A stretch of 11,116 nt of DNA from positions 38,684 to 49,799 of the forward strand of contig DLKL01000040.1 in NCBI GenBank assembly GCA_002476495.1. The letters are read 5' to 3'. Each line of letters starts with the position of its first letter. Position 1 is the first letter of the stretch. This stretch comes from Lachnospiraceae bacterium UBA7589 (GTDB lineage Bacteria; Bacillota; Clostridia; Lachnospirales; Lachnospiraceae). The position numbers and the translations under genes were made by a program. The notes under the pieces are model-generated. The model saw only the letters and a program-made list of their open reading frames with translations, did no database searches and had not been told where the DNA came from. Shown piece by piece: positions 6,639 through 11,116 of the stretch.

Positions 6639-7883
6639 CTACACATTTTCTGCTATTTTTGTTACACCTACATAAATCTGGGAAATTTTATACCAGGTAG
6701 GATAGTCAACTATACCGGATACAGGCATGTCAAATATCTTCTGGAACATCCTTACGCTTTCTGCGGTTGCGTTTCCGTATATGCCATCCACTTGTATTTT
6801 TGGTATAGCGGGAAAATTGTCTGATATCCTGTTGAGCTGCTCCTGAATCTGCACTACAGCTTCACCGCTTGAACCTATGGAAAGATCATATCCCGGGTAC
6901 GAGGAGGGTATTCCTGAAAATATTTCGGCTGTATTAACATACATATTGCTTCCGTAATAATACCTTATAATATCTGTTGACGAAAGACCGTCATCGCCAA
7001 GAGCCTTTGAACCCCACTGGCTCATCCAGTTTGGACAGGTGACTCTCTTCCCGTCACAGTACTGGGTAAGTATGGGCTGCTTTATGCCGGGTCTGGCAAG
7101 GTAACTGCCATATAGGTAATCAACCACTTCAGATATGCTGTTATATATGGTTTTTCCGTTTATCCATTTGTGGTCATAGGCAGTGGAGGAGGTTATGGTG
7201 AAGTTGTAGCCTTTATTCCGATACCATTCCGTATATACCCTGTTTAGTGTAAATGACATAATTGCCAGAACGTTTGCCTCTATGGCTGCCCTGGGCCAGG
7301 TGGAATATATTTCACAGCAGGCAACGTTTTTGATGTAATCAAGATACGGAACATAGTAATCGGTAGCTGTGGGATCTGTGGGAACTCCGTCGTGGACTAC
7401 TATGGTTTCAGGCACAACAACCCGCCTTAAAACAATTTCTCCGGATTCGTTTACAGGTTTTACCTCTGCTTCGGCTATTTTAGGAGGATAGTATTCCCAA
7501 AGAGTATGTCCTCCTATCACGGTGGGATTATATATATCCTGTCTTTGCAAATTCGGAATCAGCGGTATGCTTTGCACACCGGTTTGCCCTGACATTATCT
7601 GGACCCCGGTAATAATCCGTTCCTCATAGCCTGGAGCGATTATTTTGATATTATACTCAGAGTAGGGCTGATTGTCGCTTGGAAACATACTATATTCCAG
7701 TGGAGGGGCGGCAAGTAAGACAGTATCTGAATTACCGCTTTCATCAGTAGTCAGAATTTCTAATATTTCATTTGGGGTTCCCGTGCCGGATATTTCAATC
7801 CTTGCATTTTTTATAGGGAATAATGTTCCTTCGGTAGTGGCTGAAACCTTCAAAAAACCTGTGTCGATTTGATTATTGTCCAT
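6639..7883 (-). CDS. SpoIID/LytB-like protein with C-terminal peptidoglycan-binding domain
   Basis: The 414-residue protein has three parts. Residues about 9-110 resemble a carboxypeptidase-regulatory or Cna-B-like beta sandwich (GFLKVSATTEG, ITTGVQIMSGQ-type strands). Residues about 176-312 resemble SpoIID/LytB: YIKNVACCEIYSTWPRAAIE, with Glu191 at the place of the catalytic glutamate of SpoIID, and WMSQWGSKALGDDG...IIRYYYG near the end. Residues about 334-402 are a PG_binding_1 domain (VDGIYGNATAESVRMFQ). SpoIID is a lytic transglycosylase of spore engulfment, so cell-wall or spore-wall action is inferred. No signal peptide or membrane span is seen at the N-terminus, MDNNQIDTGFLKVS. ATG 7883 has only a weak AGGT site at 7892-7895. 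It is monocistronic; a minus-strand TATAAT at 7912-7917 lacks a clear -35. Confidence 0.82.
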   Translation of the reverse strand: MDNNQIDTGFLKVSATTEGTLFPIKNARIEISGTGTPNEILEILTTDESGNSDTVLLAAPPLEYSMFPSDNQPYSEYNIKIIAPGYEERIITGVQIMSGQTGVQSIPLIPNLQRQDIYNPTVIGGHTLWEYYPPKIAEAEVKPVNESGEIVLRRVVVPETIVVHDGVPTDPTATDYYVPYLDYIKNVACCEIYSTWPRAAIEANVLAIMSFTLNRVYTEWYRNKGYNFTITSSTAYDHKWINGKTIYNSISEVVDYLYGSYLARPGIKQPILTQYCDGKRVTCPNWMSQWGSKALGDDGLSSTDIIRYYYGSNMYVNTAEIFSGIPSSYPGYDLSIGSSGEAVVQIQEQLNRISDNFPAIPKIQVDGIYGNATAESVRMFQKIFDMPVSGIVDYPTWYKISQIYVGVTKIAENV

Positions 7884-7947
7884 ATACGCTTACCTGAATA
7901 ATATGCTTATAATTATATATGCAGCCGTGGTAAGATTTTTGACTAAA

Positions 7948-7969
7948 AAGGTGTAAGATAAGGTGTAAA
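7948..7969 (+). repeat. Direct repeat AAGGTGTAAG / AAGGTGTAAA upstream of ylxM promoter
   Basis: Two copies differing only in the last base lie at 7948-7957 and 7960-7969, with a 12-base period. They end 10 bases before the -35 box of the ylxM promoter and lie between divergent genes, so they could bind a regulator. Confidence 0.4.
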
Positions 7970-7979
7970 GAAAAAATAC

Positions 7980-8008
7980 TTGACATAAATGGAAAGATGT
8001 TATATTCT
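7980..8008 (+). promoter_or_regulatory. Consensus sigma-A promoter of the ylxM-ffh operon
   Basis: TTGACA (7980-7985) is a perfect -35 box, and TATTCT (8003-8008) lies 17 bases downstream. Transcription should begin near 8015, leaving a leader of about 50 bases before ylxM. Confidence 0.9.
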
Positions 8009-8063
8009 ATTAGAGGTCTGTAAAGGAAATTAACTTTACATACCTATGTTGGGTGGTGGTATT

Positions 8064-8420
8064 TTGGAAAAAATAGTCAGACAGTCTCTATTATATGACT
8101 TTTATGGAGAACTGCTAACAGAACACCAGAAAAATGTATTTGAGGATGTAGTCATGAATGATTTGTCTTACTCTGAGGTTGCCAGATTGCATGGCATATC
8201 AAGACAAGGCATTTATGATATGATTAAGCGTTGTGACAAAATACTTGAGGATTACGAGGATAAGCTTAAGCTGGTGGAAAAGTTTGTCAATGCCAGGGAT
8301 AAGGTATCTCTTATAAAAGGCGATATAGAGCTGCTTAAAGCAGAAAATAAAGACAGTAATCTCTGTGAACTAATTGCAGGTATTGATAAAAAGGCAGCAG
8401 AAATACTTGAGGAATTTTAA
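8064..8420 (+). CDS. ylxM: YlxM family DNA-binding / SRP-associated helix-turn-helix protein
   Basis: YlxM is a small protein encoded next to ffh across Firmicutes and Mollicutes; in streptococci it binds SRP components and affects SRP activity. It is annotated as a sigma-like helix-turn-helix protein. The sequence shows the family N-terminus EKIVRQSLLYDFYGELLT, then the helix-turn-helix YSEVARLHGISRQGIYDMIK, and a C-terminal charged coiled coil (DKLKLVEKFVNARDKV onward). A TTG start at 8064 gives the family's usual MEKIV-type N-terminus and is preceded by GGGTGG/GGTGG at 8051-8059. ATG 8046 is in frame and would add six residues (MLGGGI) but lacks a ribosome site. Length 118 residues is normal. 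It is the first gene of the operon. Confidence 0.9.
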   Translation: MEKIVRQSLLYDFYGELLTEHQKNVFEDVVMNDLSYSEVARLHGISRQGIYDMIKRCDKILEDYEDKLKLVEKFVNARDKVSLIKGDIELLKAENKDSNLCELIAGIDKKAAEILEEF

Positions 8421-8494
8421 AAAATATAGGATAATAGCAATAATGTTGGAATTTTTGGTGACTATTTGATATCTGATTAGGTGGAGGTTATTTA

Positions 8495-9841
8495 ATGGCT
8501 TTTGATAGTTTGACAGATAAACTGCAAAATGTTTTTAAGAAGCTTAGAAGTAAGGGAATGCTTACTGAAAATGATGTTAAGGAGGCCATGAAGGAGGTCA
8601 AGCGTGCTCTTCTTGAGGCCGATGTTAATTTCAAGGTTGTAAAGCAGTTTATTAATTCCGTAAGCGAAAGGGCAGTTGGCGAGGAAGTTTTAAAGGGACT
8701 TAATCCCGGCCAGATGGTTATAAAAATCGTAAAAGAAGAAATGGATAAGCTTATGGGCTCAGAGGTTACCGAGCTTAAGCTGCTACCTTCCAATGAGGTA
8801 ACGGTTATCCTTATGTGTGGACTGCAAGGTGCAGGTAAAACTACTACGGTTGCGAAGCTGGCAGGACAGTATAAGCAGAAAGGCAAAAAGCCTTTGCTTG
8901 TTGCCTGCGATGTGTACAGACCTGCTGCGATTAAACAGCTTACAATTAATGCGGATAAGGTTGGGGTTGAGGTATTTTCTATGGGAGATGGCCATAACCC
9001 CGTCAACATTGCAAAGGCGGCTGTGGAACATGCAGTGAAAAATAATATTAATCTTGTATTTATAGATACTGCCGGACGACTTCATATTGATGAGGATATG
9101 ATGGCAGAGCTGCAGGAAATTAAGAAAAATGTCAATGTTACATATACCATTCTTACTGTAGATGCCATGACCGGACAGGATGCCGTGAACGTGGCAACAG
9201 CCTTTAATGATAAGATCGGTATAGATGGTGTCATACTTACAAAGCTGGATGGTGATACCAGAGGCGGAGCTGCTCTTTCCATAAAGGCAGTTACGGGAAA
9301 ACCTATTTTATACGCAGGAATGGGTGAAAAACTTACCGATTTGGAACCATTTTATCCGTCCCGCATGGCCAGCAGAATTCTTGGCATGGGGGATGTGGAA
9401 AGTCTTATTGAAAAAGCACAGAGTGCATTTGATGAGGAAAAGGCTAAGGAAATGGAGCAGAAGATGCGGAAGGCTTCTTTTGATTTCAATGATTTCCTTG
9501 AACAGATGGAGCAGATGGAAAAGATGGGTGGCATGGGAGATTTGCTTAAGATGCTGCCCGGTTTTGGAAGTAATAAACAGTTAAAAAATATTGAAATAGA
9601 TGATAATGCCACAAAAATGCCTAAGGCTATTATATATTCCATGACACCAGGGGAACGGAGTAATCCCGATATAATCAGTCCAAGCAGGAAAAAGAGAATT
9701 GCAGACGGAGCCGGAGTTCCTATAAGCGAGGTCAATAAGCTTCTTAAGCAGTTTGAACAGTCAAAGAAAATGATGAAACAGATGTCAGGTCTTATGGGTG
9801 GCAAAAGGAGAGGTGGCTTCAAGCTGCCCTTTGGATTTTGA
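8495..9841 (+). CDS. ffh: Signal recognition particle protein Ffh
   Basis: Ffh binds SRP RNA and signal sequences on the ribosome and, with receptor FtsY, delivers membrane and secreted proteins to the translocon. The 448-residue protein is full length. An N-terminal helical domain (about 1-90) is followed by the G domain: P-loop GLQGAGKTTT (109-118), DTAGRL (191-196), and TKLDGDTRGG (249-258). The methionine-rich M domain (about 300-448) includes MEQMEKMGGMGDLLKMLPGF and the RNA-binding SRKKRIADGAG, and ends in a basic, glycine-rich tail. The ATG 8495 follows GGAGG (8483-8487). It lies 74 bases after ylxM and heads the ribosomal part of the operon. The GTPase motifs are intact. Confidence 0.98.
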   Translation: MAFDSLTDKLQNVFKKLRSKGMLTENDVKEAMKEVKRALLEADVNFKVVKQFINSVSERAVGEEVLKGLNPGQMVIKIVKEEMDKLMGSEVTELKLLPSNEVTVILMCGLQGAGKTTTVAKLAGQYKQKGKKPLLVACDVYRPAAIKQLTINADKVGVEVFSMGDGHNPVNIAKAAVEHAVKNNINLVFIDTAGRLHIDEDMMAELQEIKKNVNVTYTILTVDAMTGQDAVNVATAFNDKIGIDGVILTKLDGDTRGGAALSIKAVTGKPILYAGMGEKLTDLEPFYPSRMASRILGMGDVESLIEKAQSAFDEEKAKEMEQKMRKASFDFNDFLEQMEQMEKMGGMGDLLKMLPGFGSNKQLKNIEIDDNATKMPKAIIYSMTPGERSNPDIISPSRKKRIADGAGVPISEVNKLLKQFEQSKKMMKQMSGLMGGKRRGGFKLPFGF

Positions 9842-9892
9842 TAATAGATATTACTATTATAGATTAATGTTTAATAAGGAGGTGAAAATGAT

Positions 9893-10138
9893 ATGGCAGT
9901 AAAAATCAGATTAAGAAGAATGGGATATAAGAAGCATCCTTTTTATAGAGTAATCGTTGCTGACTCTAGATCACCTAGAGATGGTAGATTCATCGATGAG
10001 ATAGGTACTTACGACCCAAATCAGGAGCCAGCATCCTTTAATGTTGATGCAGACGCTGCAAAGAAATGGCTTGCTAGTGGTGCTCAGCCAACTGATACAG
10101 TAGCAAAGTTGTTTAAGCAGGCAGGTATCGAGAAGTAA
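9893..10138 (+). CDS. rpsP: 30S ribosomal protein S16
   Basis: S16 is an assembly protein of the 30S body that binds 16S rRNA. The 81-residue protein is complete: MAVKIRLRRMGYKKHPFYRV at the start, followed by VADSRSPRDGRFIDEIGTYDP, the family signature, and then the conserved LASGAQPTDTVAKLFKQAG. The start ATG 9893 is ten bases after AGGAGG (9877-9882); another ATG at 9888 is out of frame. It sits 51 bases after ffh and 19 before khpA. The order rpsP-khpA-rimM-trmD is the usual Firmicutes arrangement, and all are expected to be cotranscribed. Confidence 0.98.
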   Translation: MAVKIRLRRMGYKKHPFYRVIVADSRSPRDGRFIDEIGTYDPNQEPASFNVDADAAKKWLASGAQPTDTVAKLFKQAGIEK

Positions 10139-10157
10139 TTTCAGGGAGGTGCCGATA

Positions 10158-10385
10158 ATGAAAGAATTAGTTGAGTTTATTGCAAAATCCCTTGTTGATT
10201 GCCCTGATGAAGTTGTTGTAAATGAGACAATCGAGGAAGATACCATTACAATTGAACTTAAGGTTGCACCGGATGATATGGGAAAGGTAATAGGAAAACA
10301 AGGACGTATTGCCAAATCCATCCGTACTGTTGTTAAGGCAGCAGCATCAAAGGGTGACAAAAAGGTAATTGTAGACATTAAATAA
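10158..10385 (+). CDS. khpA: KH-domain RNA-binding protein KhpA
   Basis: KhpA (YlqC in Bacillus) is a single-KH-domain RNA-binding protein that pairs with KhpB and influences cell division and elongation in streptococci through RNA. The 75-residue protein shows the KH loop GKQG at residues 46-49 in MGKVIGKQGRIAKSIRTVV. The start is ATG 10158, since GGGAGG (10144-10149) precedes it properly; the in-frame GTG at 10149 lies inside that site. The gene is 19 bases after rpsP and 54 bases before rimM, the latter gap holding a hairpin. Confidence 0.95.
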   Translation: MKELVEFIAKSLVDCPDEVVVNETIEEDTITIELKVAPDDMGKVIGKQGRIAKSIRTVVKAAASKGDKKVIVDIK

Positions 10386-10390
10386 TTCTT

Positions 10391-10433
10391 AAGTGGACTG
10401 TTGATTACAACAGTCCTCTTATATTATGAGAGG
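10391..10433 (+). promoter_or_regulatory. Alternative hairpins upstream of rimM, possibly controlling its translation
   Basis: GGACTGTTG (10395-10403) pairs perfectly with CAACAGTCC (10408-10416) around ATTA, and AAG/CTT (10391-10393, 10418-10420) can extend the stem past a T-T mismatch. A second, weaker hairpin can form between CCTCT (10415-10419) and AGAGG (10429-10433), the latter being the rimM ribosome site. The two share bases 10415-10419, so they exclude each other. No strong T-run follows, so a plain terminator is less likely. Confidence 0.45.
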
Positions 10434-10439
10434 TTATGA

Positions 10440-10949
10440 ATGGAAGATTATTTTAGAATAGGAATAATCACCTCTACCCATGGATTAAAGGGAGAGGTTA
10501 AGGTTTTTCCGACTACCGATGATTTGGGAAGGTTTAAGACCTTAAAGAACTGCTTCATTAAGACAAAAAATGAAGATGTTTATGTGGAAAAAAATACATG
10601 CAAGTTTTTTAAAAATATGGCAATACTTTCCTTTAAAGGCTTTGATAATATAAATGATATAGAAAAATATAAGGGATGTGACCTTTGCGTTTCAAGGGAG
10701 GATGCGGTGCCTCTTACAGAGGATGAATATTATATTCAGGATGTAATAGGAATGGATGTATTCGATGAGGGGGAAAAGAGGCTGGGCCGGCTTTTTGATG
10801 TTATGCAGACCGGAGCTAATGATGTTTTCGTTGTACACCTTGAAAACGGGAAAGAGCTTTTGATTCCTGTGATAAAGGATTGTGTTCTGAAAATAGATTA
10901 TGACGAAAATAGAATTTTGGTCAGATTAATGAAGGGAATGTTAGAATAG
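10440..10949 (+). CDS. rimM: Ribosome maturation factor RimM
   Basis: RimM binds S19 and helps assemble the head of the 30S subunit. The 169-residue protein shows the N-terminal RimM domain (FRIGIITSTHGLKGEVKVFP, about residues 5-24) and a C-terminal PRC-barrel: EYYIQDVIGMDVFDEGEKRL, then GANDVFVVHLENGKELLIPV, and the closing IKDCVLKIDYDENRILVRL. Length and architecture are normal. ATG 10440 follows AGAGG at 10429-10433. An adjoining ATG at 10436 is out of frame. The gene starts 54 bases after khpA, and its stop is directly followed by the trmD start. Confidence 0.97.
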   Translation: MEDYFRIGIITSTHGLKGEVKVFPTTDDLGRFKTLKNCFIKTKNEDVYVEKNTCKFFKNMAILSFKGFDNINDIEKYKGCDLCVSREDAVPLTEDEYYIQDVIGMDVFDEGEKRLGRLFDVMQTGANDVFVVHLENGKELLIPVIKDCVLKIDYDENRILVRLMKGMLE

Positions 10950-11116
10950 ATGAATTTTCATATTATGACTCTTTTCCCTGATATGATTATGGGTGGATTA
11001 AGAGAAAGTATAACCGGCAGGGCCATGGAAAAAGGCCTGATATCTGTAGATACGGTAAATATCAGGGATTTTGCCAACAACAAATACAATCATGTGGATG
11101 ATTATACCTATGGTGT
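10950..11116 (+). CDS. trmD: tRNA (guanine-N1)-methyltransferase TrmD, N-terminal part
   Basis: TrmD methylates N1 of G37 in tRNAs with G36, using S-adenosylmethionine, and so prevents frameshifting. Only the first 55 residues are in the window; the gene runs off its right end. The sequence MNFHIMTLFPDMIMGGLRES followed by ITGRAMEKGLISVDTVNIRD and NNKYNHVDDYTYG is the typical TrmD N-terminus. The start at 10950 is the base right after the rimM stop TAG, so translational coupling is likely. No frameshift is seen in this part. Confidence 0.96.
   Translation, partial: MNFHIMTLFPDMIMGGLRESITGRAMEKGLISVDTVNIRDFANNKYNHVDDYTYG

Noticed and set aside
7912..7917. Minus-strand TATAAT as promoter of the SpoIID-like gene
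   Set aside because: The -35 region is only AAAAAT, and no convincing sporulation-sigma motif could be fitted, so it was not listed as a promoter.
8421..8494. Possible internal promoter (TTGGAA with TATCTG) before ffh
   Set aside because: The spacer is 18 bases and the -10 box is poor; cotranscription from the strong promoter at 7980-8008 is sufficient.
9352..9822. 156-residue minus-strand frame inside ffh
   Set aside because: It mirrors the Met-rich M domain, and gives an Ile/Ser/Leu-rich product without a ribosome site.
9841..9860. Inverted repeat ATAATA/TATTAT before rpsP
   Set aside because: It is a six-base, all A-T stem, too weak to call an S16 leader element.
1..11116. Search for CRISPR arrays, transposases, phage genes and long repeats
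   Set aside because: None were seen by reading the sequence and translations; the genes are mostly core functions.

Overview
The window looks like a chromosomal segment of a low-GC, spore-former-type Clostridia, most probably a member of the Lachnospiraceae. The reasons are the AT-rich sequence, strong AGGAGG-type ribosome binding sites, textbook sigma-A promoters with 17-base spacers, and the Firmicutes gene order ylxM-ffh-rpsP-khpA-rimM-trmD. This assignment rests on gene order and protein character, not on a database search.

Layout. (1) Positions 43-3241, plus strand: an unusual single-pass membrane protein with an Asp/Leu-rich then Lys-rich cytoplasmic part, followed by hisH and hisF (the two subunits of imidazole glycerol phosphate synthase) and a GNAT acetyltransferase, closed by a strong hairpin terminator at 3241-3273. 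(2) A minus-strand gene at 3292-3525 encodes an HPr-like protein that has lost the phosphorylated histidine. It has its own very good promoter and lies head-to-head with mtaB (tRNA methylthiotransferase, plus strand). (3) A stand-alone tRNA-Glu(CTC) with its own promoter and terminator. (4) A two-gene plus-strand unit, a PH-like-domain protein and a zinc-ribbon membrane protein, ending in a terminator shared with a convergent minus-strand gene. (5) That minus-strand gene encodes a SpoIID/LytB-like protein with a C-terminal peptidoglycan-binding domain and no visible signal peptide. (6) From about 7980 to the window end, a co-directional translation and secretion operon: ylxM, ffh, rpsP, khpA, rimM and the start of trmD.

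How the genes relate. The last operon joins signal-recognition-particle targeting (Ffh, YlxM) with ribosome and tRNA maturation (S16, RimM, TrmD, KhpA). mtaB and the tRNA-Glu gene also concern translation. hisH and hisF form one enzyme but are separated from the rest of the histidine pathway, at least within this window. The remaining genes (the two single-pass membrane proteins, the PH-like protein, the SpoIID-like protein, the degenerate HPr) are poorly characterised and suggest envelope or regulatory roles.

No mobile element, CRISPR array, prophage or clear horizontally acquired island was seen. The least conventional signals are the His-less HPr, the leaderless SpoIID-like protein, a seven-G run overlapping a start region and a small upstream reading frame, and a pair of mutually exclusive hairpins just before rimM.
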